Part shown: positions 38,882-49,674 of the stretch, one piece after another
How the letters are laid out: each line of letters begins with the position of its first letter
Position numbering within the stretch: the first letter of the stretch is position 1
Origin: Magnolia sinica
Taxonomy: Eukaryota; Streptophyta; Magnoliopsida; Magnoliales; Magnoliaceae
NCBI RefSeq assembly: GCF_029962835.1
Contig: NC_080579.1
Span: 79,749,959-79,813,958, forward strand
DNA: 64,000 nt
Direction: 5' to 3'
Program-made: the position numbers and the translations under genes
Notes under the pieces: generated by a model
What the model saw: the letters and a program-made list of their open reading frames with translations, nothing else
Database searches by the model: none
What the model was told of the DNA's origin: nothing

Positions 38882-40780
38882 CTGAAAACCCAAAATCAAA
38901 TTATAGTTTTAAAGAAATCAGTGAAAATTGCAATTCATTTAGTTTAGAAATCAGTTCAATCCAGATTTCACCGTTTATGAGTGTGTTTGCTGTATGAATA
39001 GCTGATAATCATTATATGAACATTTCTACTTTGAGTAGGAAAGAAGAAAATCCCAAAAACCAGATCAGTAAATACTACAATGTTCAGCAATTGTTTAATA
39101 TAGAAGTTCATACAGCAAACCCATTTGAGTCCCATCAGATCAACGGTTTTGATAACGTATTTAGAGGCGACCAAGGTTCAAAATATTACAAGAATGGTAG
39201 GCTTGGATGTGCCTAGTCATTAGGCCTTTCGGCTACTTGAGGTCTTTTGGCTCGCTCTGTTAGGAATAGACATAACTCAGCCCATGGGTCACCAGGAAGT
39301 CTTTTGGCTCACTCTATTCTTTTGAAAGATAAACTGCAATCGAGTTTCATATATCAAGTTAACAAAATTTACTGCCTTGCGTATATAGTTTGTGTAATGA
39401 GAACTAACCTGCAAATGATGTGTTTCTTAATCCTGCAAAAATGTCAGGTAAAGAATTCAAATGAGCATATGTTAGCTATATTTAAAAAACAATAAGAAGA
39501 AGAAGATCAAAATCAGTATTAAAACACCAAATCAAATAAAAAAAAAACGATTTTACAGGAAATCTCTGCATCCAAATCAAAAAGAAAAAATAACCCAGTT
39601 GAAAAATCATCAAAAGACGAAAACCCCATTTCTGATAAAGCAATCCTATTGGATAGGTTAATTAGATGCCACACAAATGGTGGGTAGGGCCTCATGCCAC
39701 ACAGAGACTACATAGATGTTACATAAATGTTTTAGGAATGCTCATTTTATCTATGAATGCTTAATTTTTGAATCTTCCTTGAAAAAGTGGTAAAACTTAC
39801 AAGCGTGGAGGACAAACTGCTACATTGCTGCCTAATTGGAGAGCTCGGACTGAGGTCGATTACTCAGCGTGCAAAGCTGCAGTAAGAAAATTTTCCAGCC
39901 AAAAATTCAAATGCATGTTAGATACTACACTGGTGATTGGATACATGTTGCCAAAAGAAAATGTATTGGTAAAAGAAGCAAAAAATCCCAGTCCCGCCTT
40001 TTTCGAGGCTGAACTAAAACCAGCTCATACCAACAAGTGCAAACTCCATTCAGAAACATGCACAATTATATTAAAAAGAAAATACACAGTATTTTCATAC
40101 GTGATAAGAAACATTATTAGAGAAATGAAAATGAAACCGTATCCGAGTTCAAAGCACTACCAACAATTCAAAAACAGAAAAAGCCCCACCACAAAATGAC
40201 AACAACAGTTAAAAGAAAAACAAAAATAACACTTGAAAAAAAAAAAAAAAAACTAGAATCTGACAATGTATATATGGTGGTGTACTAATCTTCCTGTTTA
40301 GTCCCTGTAATGAATGCATCTATTTAGGTGATGGTTCAACAATCCAAAGTCAAAACCATTGACATGATGGACCTCACCCTAGATGGCCCATACGGTATAA
40401 ATCCCCCAGACTGGAAGATCTGAGCTATAAAATTTTCAGCCTCTTTCTTTCTATTGAATGTAACCAAAGCTGAATTTTCTTTCTTAACAGTCTGTTTGCA
40501 AGGCCACCTGTTAAAGAGTAAGGTTCTTTTTCTATCTAGGATCTTTTTTCCCCATTTTTGTATTTATAGTTCATTCAAATATGACACCATGTTGACTTCA
40601 TTGGTTGGACCAGTTTGACCAAACTGCCCACAAAAATGGGTCCAGATTTTAAAACACCACTTACACCCAATGGAAATATAAGCCACATGAATATGACATT
40701 TTAAAAAATGGGTCCAGATTGCGTCCACATTCTCACAAGTGCCCAGAACTAATGGAATGTGTCAGCCAACCTTTATGCAT

Positions 40781-40783
<3 letters not shown>
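38882..40783. other. Gene-free stretch
   Basis: AT-rich, intron-like. The + frame 39825-40199 is open for 124 codons but has no recognisable motif and a composition like its surroundings. Confidence 0.3.

Positions 40784-40846
<63 letters not shown>
40784..40846. repeat. (GA)n microsatellite
   Basis: About 31 GA units. Open frames with Arg-Glu runs across it are artefacts. Confidence 0.9.
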
Positions 40847-40851
<5 letters not shown>

Positions 40852-40853
<2 letters not shown>

Positions 40854-40917
40854 TTAGAGGAACTGAAAGGTCAGCTCTGCGTAATATGGCTTCAGCAATA
40901 CCATGTGCATACCAAGG
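40852..40917 (-). other. Possible 22-codon orphan exon
   Basis: Between CCTGCAG (acceptor) and CTAAAA|GTAAGC (donor) on -, an open phase-0 segment reads PWYAHGIAEAILRRADLS then VPLK. Not recognised. It could belong with the glucose-transporter fragment upstream on the same strand, but it does not match the next part of that family. Confidence 0.2.
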
Positions 40918-41160
40918 CTGCAGGAAAAGAAGTAGAAGTTGCTCAAATGAAAAAATTAAAGTTACCTCTCAAAAAAAGAGAAAAAATTAAACTTACATCT
41001 CAAAAAAAGAGAAAAAAAGAGTAAATATACACACTTGGAACAATAATACAAGAGTACAAATAGTGCGTACTAGTACATTCACTTTAACATAGTAAAATAG
41101 TATGCTAAGCACATTACACAAAATACCTTGCTACTACTAAATCCAATTTTACAAACTTAC

Positions 41161-41632
41161 AGTCAAAGGATATGTCACAGACCAGAGAAATGCTCCAACT
41201 GCAAGTGGGATTGCATCTAGTTGAAAAGTCCTTGTTCTACCGAATTTATCAGCTAATGCTCTCCCAGTGAATGAACCAACAGTGGCACCTGCAAGGGTTG
41301 TGCTAACAACCCATCTTGTCCAAAAATTTAAATGTTATGAGAAATTGTAATGTTGAACACTTGAAAGATAAACAATGGAGATCATATGAAACTCTGTTAC
41401 AACTTACAAGGCGTGAACAAGTGTGGATTGAATGAAATTGTAAGGTCAGAAGGTTAAAATAGGTTAATTGTAGCATGCCATGACACTTAGTTTAATTGGA
41501 CTGATATGAATAATAAATGCTGATTTGCATCATGATCAAAGAAACGCATCATTGCTGCACTTTCCTTGTAGCACGGTGTTCTCAGCAATCGCAAGATCCT
41601 TAGAAAGGTATTCCAGAGCCCCATTCACCACA
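41161..41632 (-). pseudogene. Two exons of a plastidic glucose transporter (pGlcT-like)
   Basis: Exon 41632-41564 reads VVNGALEYLSKDLAIAENTV. Exon 41314-41161 reads WVVSTTLAGATVGSFTGRAL, ADKFGRTRTFQLDAIPLAVG and AFLWSV, ending in ACT|GTAAGT. These match the stretch between the first transmembrane helices of the plastid-envelope glucose exporter pGlcT (a sugar-porter MFS protein near 550 residues), including the conserved GALADKFGRTRTFQLDAIPLA word. Joined in phase they give LQGWVVS as in the family. However, the first donor is AAGG|AAAG instead of GT and the acceptor before ATGG is AAG. About 73 of 550 residues are present and no flanking exon is found. Confidence 0.75.
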
Positions 41633-42555
41633 CTGCAGTAAAAGAAGAATATCATGTGATATTTTAGTAAGCACCTTGTCCATTTACATTCTATGATGAG
41701 AAATCATAAAGATGTCAACAAGCAGCCTTACTCCAGAAAAACATCCTAAATGAAATCAACCAAAGTTCTTAAAGCGATGAGTTTAGAGAACAGGTGTCAT
41801 TAAGAAGGTGGCTTACAATTATCCGTTGGCTAGTGAAATCCATTGCTTTGAGTACATTGTTATTGCAACATGACATCTTAAAAGACAATTTAAGGGCATG
41901 TTTGGATCGAATTTAATTACGATTACTAGTGTAATGAATGGGTACGCAGATTCAAATTTCCTTGGACAGTCTTCAAATTGCAAGAATGCTATCTTCAAGC
42001 TAGACTTGAAAAAACTTAGCTGCAATATGAGGGAACCAGAACCAAATTTGGCCATTTTCCTTCCTATCGAAATGAATTTTTGCAATTCAATTCAGTTCAA
42101 TTATGCATCCAAATGCATAACAAAACAAAATCAAAATGCTATCTGATAACATCTACGTACCGCTGTGAACAAAATATAATGCTTATCATCCGTAGACAGA
42201 AACACTCGTGATTGTAGTCTTAACAAGGAGCTCACATTTGATCTCGTGATAGTTCTTAGAGGGAAAAAAAAATTGGATAGCACGGAATGTGGAATCTTGA
42301 CCGATTCACACAGTTCATGAGCTTGGCCCTACACCCAGATGGGACCGGATGTTGGACTTGTGATGATTATGAATGGAATATGAAATATGACTGTTGCAGA
42401 AGAATGAAAATCCTCAGATCTTGCGACCCAGCATTTAAACAGGAAATGAAAAGTGCCCTTTTTGACAATTTCAAATCCTAATCCACCAAATTCCAAGGTG
42501 CCAAACACAAGATTTTGGCATGGATTTGGATTCAAAATCATGAAGCAAAAATGAG
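41633..42555. other. Gene-free stretch with a GTTTGGAT-type MITE
   Basis: At 41893-42117 the ends GGGCATGTTTGGATCG and (reversed) GCATTTGGATGC suggest a small hAT- or Harbinger-type MITE; target duplication not resolved. The frame 42287-42481 is not recognised. Confidence 0.3.
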
Positions 42556-42559
42556 ACAT

Positions 42560-42890
42560 CCAAAGCTAAAGTGGACCACACTACGGAAAGCAATGGAAAT
42601 TAAATGAAGTATCATTGAAACCTTCTTAGGGCTAACCGTGAGGCTTATTTCTCATCTAACCTGTTCATAAGTTAACACATATAGATGAAGGTAAAAACAA
42701 ATATCAGCTTGATCAAAGTCTATGTAACCTAAGAAGTTTTCAATGTTAGCATCAATTCCTACTATTTCTTGTGGTGTGGTCCACTTGATCTTTGTATCTT
42801 CCTTATTTTTGGGCCCATATTGTAGAATGATTTAAGAAAATGGATAAACGGTGTGGATCTAAAAAAATACATTACCCTGAGCCCACCCAA
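42560..42890. mobile_element. Partial GGCCCA-type MITE
   Basis: Core words AGTATCATTGAAACC, GTTCATAAGTTAACAC, TGTGGTGTGGTCCACTTGAT and the right arm GGATAAACGGTGTGGAT; the left arm is shortened. Confidence 0.5.
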
Positions 42891-43104
42891 ATTTCATAGG
42901 TCAAGAAATTTCAGATACTCATGCGTGGTGCGGCACATTCGTGTGAGAGAAGGAAACACACATGAAACTTCCATAGGGCATGCCGTAATGTTTATATCAT
43001 ATCCACACTTTCTATCCATTCTCATATACCATTCTAACGGAAGTTTTCAATGGTACTCACCTGCGTTATGTGGTGGGGCCTAGTTGAGCTTTGGATCTGC
43101 CTAC

Positions 43105-43641
43105 GGATTGGCTACCGAATGGTTCGGTAGCAACTACCAATTGATGTCATCAGGTTTAGTAGGCCTCACCATGATGTATGTATTGTATCCACACCATCCA
43201 TCCATTTGGAGAAACCATTTTAGGGCATGAGCCAAAGATTAAGGCAGATCCAAAGCTTAAGTGAACCCCAACACAAAATAGTGAGGATTGAACGCGTACC
43301 ATTAAAAATTTCTTAAGCCCACAAAAGTTTCAGATCAAGCTGATATTTCTGTTTTCCCTTAGTTGAAGTCTTTTTTGACTTATAATCAGGTTGGACCTCA
43401 AATAAACATCATGGTGGGCCTTAGGAAAGAATCATTGGTGGGCGTCACTCTCCTACTGTTTTCTATGGCGGGGTTCTCTTGAGCTTTGGATCTTTCTCAT
43501 TCTTTTGCTCATGCCTTAAAATGTTCTCTCCAAATGGATGGACGGTGTGGATATAACACATACACCATGGTGGGGCCTACGAAACCTGGTAACATCACTT
43601 CAATAGCGAGAATCACTACTGAACCATTCAGTAGCTAAACC
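43105..43641. mobile_element. Full-length Mutator-type MITE, 537 bp
   Basis: Left end GGATTGGCTACCGAATGG and right end (reversed) GGTTTAGCTACTGAATGG form a TIR that continues through the inverted arms (GGCCTCACCATGATGTATG / CATACACCATGGTGGGGCC, CCATCCATCCATTTGG / CCAAATGGATGGACGG). It interrupts another MITE whose halves lie on both sides (TTTGGATCTGCC | TTCATTTTTGGACTCC). No clean target duplication. Confidence 0.65.
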
Positions 43642-43929
43642 ACGTTCATTTTTGGACTCCTTTAAAATAATTTTAAAAAATTGATGAAACGTGTGGATCA
43701 AATATCTAAATTATGATGGACTTATAGAAGTTTCACAAGTGAAAAGTTGTGCATTAAAAGTTAGAAGTAAAATGGTGTACAGGCGGCCGCCACTAGAGAA
43801 AACCGGAATTCTTTGGCAGGAAGTTGTTGAGCAAGGATGCTGGGTGGGGCCACTGCACTGTACGTGAGAAATTAATTCCGTCCATCAATTTCACATAGCG
43901 AAGTTGGGGAAAAGAAATTCGTACCGTTG

Positions 43930-44300
43930 AAACCGTGTTAGGTTCCGTACGGTTGAAACTTTTGTCCAAACGTCATTCAGATGCAAGTGAAAACACAAAA
44001 AATATAGTCTGATTCAAAACTTTTATGGCCGTAAGGATGCTTAAACCCTATCTTAATGTTTATATGCTATACAAACCGTTTATAAGGTCGTTCCCAATGG
44101 GATGAAGTGAAAACCAAAAACCATCTATGGCCATAAGATTGCTTCAATGCTGCTCATTAAATTCCCACCGTTTCCTCTCGTGTGGCTCATCTGAGTGTTA
44201 GATACATCTCATTTTTGGTCGTACGTCCTAAACTGTGCTCAAAAAACGCATGGACGGAGTGGATTTTTCTCAAACATCGAGTTAGGCCTCACCCAACATG
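43930..44300. mobile_element. GGCCCA-type MITE remnant upstream of the 44.5 kb gene
   Basis: Words GTTGAAACTTTTGTCC, GTGTGGCTCATCTGAGTG, CATTTTTGGTCGTACGTCC, GCATGGACGGAGTGG and TTAGGCCTCACCC mark a right arm. It ends within about 240 bp of the start codon at 44538. Confidence 0.45.
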
Positions 44301-44537
44301 CTTGCGCATGAACTTCTTGGAAAGGCTTTTTGCAGGGAACCGGTTCTCTTCCTCGAGAGAGCCAAAAATCACCTCGCCGCCATTTCTCTCTCCTTCTTAC
44401 TCTTTCTCTTTCTCCGCAAGATGTACTCGTTCCAGAGTTAGCGGCGGTGCAAGCTCTGCGTGTGAGTTTGGTTTCAACCTTCGCAGCTTCACTCGTCACT
44501 CGCAAGCATTAATCTTTTTACTAGATTTACAGTGAAA

Positions 44538-46117
44538 ATGGAAGTCGACGGTGAAATTTTTCCAAAGGTCCCTCCGGGTTTTTCGGCTGCCAGAGGAGTC
44601 ACCTTACTGAGGGTTGATGATGACGATCTTGTCGAAGAAGATGGCCCTTTAAAGGTATGTATATGTATATATGCTCACACACAACTAATGGATGGGAAGT
44701 AAATAGGAAAAAAGCTCCTATAAATATGCGTGAGAAATTATCCTATTTTATAAACATAGAAACATGGGTTAAAAGTTTTAATCCATTTATTAAATAGGGT
44801 GTAGTAATTAGGGTTTGGCGCCTGCATTTCTTGCTGGTATGGCCCACCGTTTGACAATCCAAATGGTTCATCTGGTGGAGACAACTATGGATGGCGGTTG
44901 CTGTAAAACGTTACCCCATTGGATTTTCTTTTTCTAATTTTCTATTGCATGTTGTTGATTTGAATTTCCTTTTTCCTCTCTCTCTTTCTCTCTTTTTGTT
45001 TTTTTTTTTTTAAAAGAATCTTTTGGTTCGCTGATCGCGTGTGCCGTTGTTCAATTGCTCGTGTTGGCCCCAGGGGAATCAGCTTTCCATTACGCAGTTT
45101 GGCCCGTTCGGCCCACCCTTGTGCTGATCGGGCCCTGATTGCCAATATTTTTTTTGAAATGGGGCCCAGCAGATCTGGACCATGATCAGGATCCGCCCCT
45201 GTGCTATTGGAGGCCCTGATCTGATGATAAATGGGTCAAACGAGCCCAGAGGAAATCCGATATCTGCTGGGGCTTACTGCTGACAGCTCGAGGTCTACTC
45301 AGATGAGATTGTTTCAGTGCGAAGCCTATTGGGCTTCAGACAACGGACGCGGTTTGGCTAGTGACCCCAACACCAACCATCTTTCTGGTTTCAAAGCTTT
45401 GTGGATCCCACCATGATGCATCTGTTTTATCCACGCCATCCATAAAATTTTCCATCTCATTTCAGGGCATGAACCCAAGAATGAGGCAGATCCAAATCTC
45501 AGGTACACCACACCAAAGTAAACAGTAGGGATTGAACGCTTACATTTGAAAACTTTTTGTGGGCCACGGAAGTTTTGTATCTGGCTGATATTTTTGTTTT
45601 CCCTTCATCTAGGTTTGAGATAACTCAACTGGTTGGATGGAAAATAAACATTACAGTGGACTTTAGGAAGTTTTTAATGGTGGACATTCAGTCGACACTG
45701 TTTTCATGTGGTGTGGTCTACCTGATATTTGAATCTGCCTCATTTTTTTGACGCATGCATTAGAATGAGCTGGAAAAATAGATGGACGGCGTGGATAAAA
45801 CAGATACATCATGGTGGGGTCCACAGAGCTTTGAAACCAGCTAGGCTAGCTGGTATAGCCAAACCGCCTCCTGAGACAACACATTGTGGATCGGATCCCT
45901 TGGCATATGGCAACTCTGGCTGGATGAGCCTGATGTGGGGCCTGCTTCTATTTGATTACTCAATCCCTACTTTCCTAGTATTTTTTTTTTTTTTTTACAT
46001 ACCTGAATTGTTGAAGCTCTCTCTTGTTGCTGATCCAGCGTCCACCATGCATTAGTTCTGAAAGCGATGCCCCCCTATTTTCGATCAGGGCCCCGGAGAA
46101 TGATCCATCCGTCGAAG
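44538..46117 (+). CDS. First two exons of an unrecognised plant gene
   Basis: Exon 1 (44538-44654): MEVDGEIFPKVPPGFSAARG then VTLLRVDDDDLVEEDGPLK, ending AAAG|GTATGT, phase 0. It is preceded by a CT-rich leader (44370-44420) in good plant promoter-proximal style. A compatible exon 2 (46039-46117) lies between TGATCCAG and GAAG|GTGAGA, open in phase 0 and reading RPPCISSESDAPLFS then IRAPENDPSVE. Together they encode 65 residues of an acidic, probably disordered N-terminus. I do not recognise the family. The intron holds a Mutator-type MITE. No third exon (phase 1) could be found; the 46.5-60.5 kb duplications and CACTA element may have displaced or destroyed the rest. Exon 1 is more certain than exon 2. 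Confidence 0.45.
45345..45871. mobile_element. Full-length Mutator-type MITE, 527 bp, with 9-bp target duplication
   Basis: Ends GGACGCGGTTTGGCTA (left) and, reversed, GGAGGCGGTTTGGCTA (right). The TIR runs for about 100 bp (CTGGTTTCAAAGCT, TGTGGATCCCACCATGATG). The flanks TCAGACAAC (45336-45344) and TGAGACAAC (45872-45880) are a 9-bp duplication with one difference. A 9-bp duplication with a long TIR assigns the abundant GGCCCA elements to the Mutator (MULE) superfamily. Sits in the intron of the 44.5 kb gene. Confidence 0.8.
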
Positions 46118-46504
46118 GTGAGATCCGTTTCCCTACTCCTCCTCTAGTGTTTTGATGGCGATTACTGTGTTGTCGTGCTCGTCATGAGCAATCTTGGCCA
46201 TTGGATGGGCCTGATCTTGAGTTGCAGATGATCAGTTTATATATCGCTGCCTGATAGTTAGTGGGGCCTATCTCATGATTACTGTTGCCCGGATGATTGA
46301 TCTGACTTGTTAGATGGGTGGATGTCTTGCTTGCATATGTTTGGGCATCCATTCTATCGTAATCAACTGCATCTGGTGGGCCAACCGACAACTAAAAGTC
46401 TGTCCAAACAAAGAGTTAGCTGAGCCACACCAAAGTGAACGGTGTGAAAGCATTCCTAACCCTCTAAATTCAAGTGGTGCGCCCTTTTTTATTTTTAAAT
46501 GCCT
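46118..46504. other. Gene-free stretch
   Basis: Follows the possible exon 2 donor. Contains short GGGCC-type pieces; no exon seen. Confidence 0.3.
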
Positions 46505-49500
46505 GCACCCTCGCACCCACACACACCACAACCCAGGTGGTGCGGCCTGCATAAGTCTTGGACTGTACTGAATTTTAGGAAATCCATCCTGTGTGTTGCA
46601 TTAGATAAGTGGAATGGATGGCATGTACACACTATGGTAGACCCAACATACAATTTGAACGATTCTAACGGTGGGACTTCCCATCTTAACAGTTTTCCAC
46701 TTTTGAGTGTTAAATCTTTCTCTATTCTTTTTTTTTTGGACCCTGGTGCAAACCAAAGGTGATGCAGTTAATGAAAGTGTGTGGATCTCATCCATGAAAT
46801 TGATTTCAGCGGGTTCTCTGTCAATTTTCAGTTGAGTTCTCAAATCCCATGTGTCACCCCATATTAGGCCCAAGGACTAAACCAGCCCCATTTATAATCG
46901 AGGTCAACCACATGACTGGAAAGAGTTCACAGGGCAAGTCTTATCCTTGAAACTATAATTCTTAACATGGCCCCACCTAATTCCTAGATAGGTCTTACAT
47001 TTGTGCTCTAGGCCTTTATTTTTGTTCTGTTACTTAATAGTTAAGAGTAGATTTCATATAATCATCATAATAAACCCCGTAAAAATCATGGGTGGATGTC
47101 TCTCTTCCAATTATTTCCTTTAGTATGGCCCCACCGAAATCAGATCTTGGCATCAACTTTTAACCATGAGCATAACTTGTGATTACACATCAAATGGTTG
47201 AAGTGAATTTTCCGACATATATCATGATGGCCCTGAAAACTCAAGGGTGCATATCCATCATGCAGTTGTTGAAAAAAGTGACTTTGATTGTAACAAACAT
47301 CACTAGTGTCAGTACTGTACGTTACTGGAAAAGCTCTATGAACCCACTGTGATGTATACATTTTATCCATGCTGTCCATTTATTTTACCAACTCATTTTA
47401 AGGCATGAGTTCAAAAATTAGCCAATCCAAATCAGGTAGACGACACCATAGGAAATAACAGTGATGGAACACCCACCATTAAAAGCTTCTCATGAACTAC
47501 AAAAGTTTTGGATTAAGCTGATATTTGTGTTTTTCCTTCATCAAGGTCGGTGTGAATCAATCAATAGGTTAGATGACAAATAAATATTATAGTGGGTCCC
47601 ATGAAGTATTTAATGGTGGGCATTCAATCCCCACTTTTTTTTTTTTTTCCTTTTTAGTGTTTTCTACTGGCCTCATTTTTGGGCTTATGTCCTAAAATTA
47701 ATATCGATTTTTTATTGCAAATTTTTTATTTTTTAATGATGAACATAAGATTCGATCTATGGGCAACCTCATGGCCAAGATAATGTGTATGGTTCTAATT
47801 AGTCAATGATTTTGCCTCAATGAGACTCTCATGGCTCTCGTTCGAAGTGATTTTGTGGTGGGACCCTCTATGGATGAGCTTGACCATAGAATGGACCCTT
47901 TCTTGTCCTTGTGATGCTTCTTGGATGTTTCTTGTTGCCGGTTGTGATTGATGCTTCCCTGACTTGCTTGGATGATTCGTGCGGTTGAGATGAGGTGGGG
48001 CCTGATGTGGGTGATTGTGGCTATTTAATGGGCCCAATTTCGGCTTTGCACTTTTTTTTTTTCCTTTCTTTTTTCTTTCTTTTTGTTTCTTTATATATAT
48101 ATATATTTTTTTAAATAAAAAAATTTCATTAGGTATCTTGTTGTCCATTCCGAATGGGGCTTGGATGTGATCATGTGCAGCTAGTTCGCGTAAGCCAGAC
48201 CATTAAAATGATGTTGGGGCATCATAGATGATCGCAACCTTTGGATGGGTTTGATTTTGACTTGCATGACCATTTTCCCCATTGACATCTTGCTTACTAC
48301 GTGAAAATGCAGTCAAAATCGACCACTAAATTGACATTTTACTCGTTACGTGAAAATGCTATAAAATCTGACCCTCTCCGTCTCTCTCCCCCTCCAGCAA
48401 CGCCTCTCCCTCGAGTCTCCCCTCTCTCATCCCTCCCTCCAGCGACACCCCTCCCTCAGTCAGGTACTCTCTCTATCTCTCTCTCTCTATCTCTCTATCT
48501 CTCTCTCATCCACATCGTCCGGTTGGGATTGGGATATCTACATTTGTGGGACATGCATGGCATGGATATACATCACATTATCATGATGGGGTCCCACAAT
48601 GTGGCTCCCAGCACACTTTCCAGAAGGACGGCGTGCATACACACACACACAGCATGCATTAGATGGGGTCCATGATGGTGGGCCCCTAAACGATTTCAAT
48701 AGAGGGTGTCTTTGTCACCACTACTTTCTGTAGTGGGGTTTACTTACGATTTTGGATTTGCTTCATTTTTGTTGTCATACCCTAAAATGGGCTGATAAGT
48801 GGGGATGAAATGCATGCATCATGGTGCACCCCAAAAGGTTCAGTGTTGGTCATCATTATATATCTCCAATGTTCACTGAGTCAGGGTCCACTGAAGGGGT
48901 GGATAAAACACATAGATCGCGGTAGGACCACACAAATATCAGGTTGCACCAAAAGTTTTTAATGATCCAAATATCATTGTTTCCCATGGTGAGGTCTCCT
49001 GAGATTTGGATCTACTTCAAATTTGGGATTAAGTCCTAAAATGAACTATAAAAACAGATGGACAATGTGGATATAAAGCACATATATCAAGGTGAGCCCC
49101 ACAATCAGGGATCTATCTTCAATGCATTTGGGGATCCACCGAAGCTTTGCCCATGCTTTGTAGGATATGTGTGTGGCTTCGGTGGATCCCGGATCCACCG
49201 AGGTTGGTGACCATTAATGTGAGGCCACCTTGATGTATGTCTTTCATCCATCCTGTCCATCCATATTCTAGATAAATGTATTAGATATTACTATTAAGAA
49301 ATGATTTATGAGGGATGAATTCAGTTCTAACTAATTAATACCCTTACGTGTGTAAATAATTTCTTCAACGTCTGTAATTCTAAGCAATGAGTGGAATGTT
49401 GAAACCTAGGCTATCGGAGGAATACCTACAAAATTTGCAGAGCTTGGGAGTGATGATTAATATTATTGTCATTGTGTCAAATGTCATAATGTGGCAGGAG

Positions 49501-49674
49501 GAAGTAAAAAAGCTAAACCAAATTTTGAAACATTTAATCTATTATGGTATCGAAACGTCTTATACAATATGGATCTTCCATGGACAACAATGGGATAGAA
49601 GTCAAGTAACCATTGGGGCTAGTATGTCTGCTAGTAATTTTTCTCTCTGTACTGAATTTTAGGAAATCATTGGT
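46505..49674 (+). repeat. Tandem segmental duplication, copy 1 (unit 3,170 bp)
   Basis: Starts GCACCCTCGCACCCAC and matches copy 2 from 49675 with an offset of 3,170 bp. It contains a MITE (47330-47700), a direct-repeat flank with ATATATAT and poly-T tracts, a CT-rich block (48350-48510), MITE arms (48540-49100), and at its end a TNP2-type fragment. By eye the two copies differ at a few percent of positions. Copy 1 lacks the two insertions at 51429 and 52093 and so shows the original sites (TTGCTTAC and GTGAAAAT near 48291-48308). Confidence 0.85.
49387..49609 (+). pseudogene. Fragment of CACTA TNP2 N-terminal (transposase-associated) domain
   Basis: A + frame from 49387 reads MSGMLKPRLSEEYLQNLQSL and later HLIYYGIETSYTIWIFHGQQ. 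A second frame between them gives CVKCHNVAGGS. Together these are the RLSxEYLxGV, CxxC.KC.N and GIxxSYTxWxxHGE words of the zinc-finger-like transposase-associated domain that starts CACTA TNP2 proteins. A frame shift separates the Cys-bearing part. Only this domain is present. It lies at the end of copy 1 just before the junction with copy 2. Confidence 0.55.

Noticed and set aside
39825-40199. 124-codon frame on +
   Set aside because: No recognisable domain; AT-rich composition like the intergenic surroundings.
40719-41024. Arg/Glu-repeat protein
   Set aside because: Translation of the (GA)n microsatellite.
41161-41632. Functional plastidic glucose transporter gene
   Set aside because: Only two of many exons, with non-canonical splice sites between them and no neighbours.
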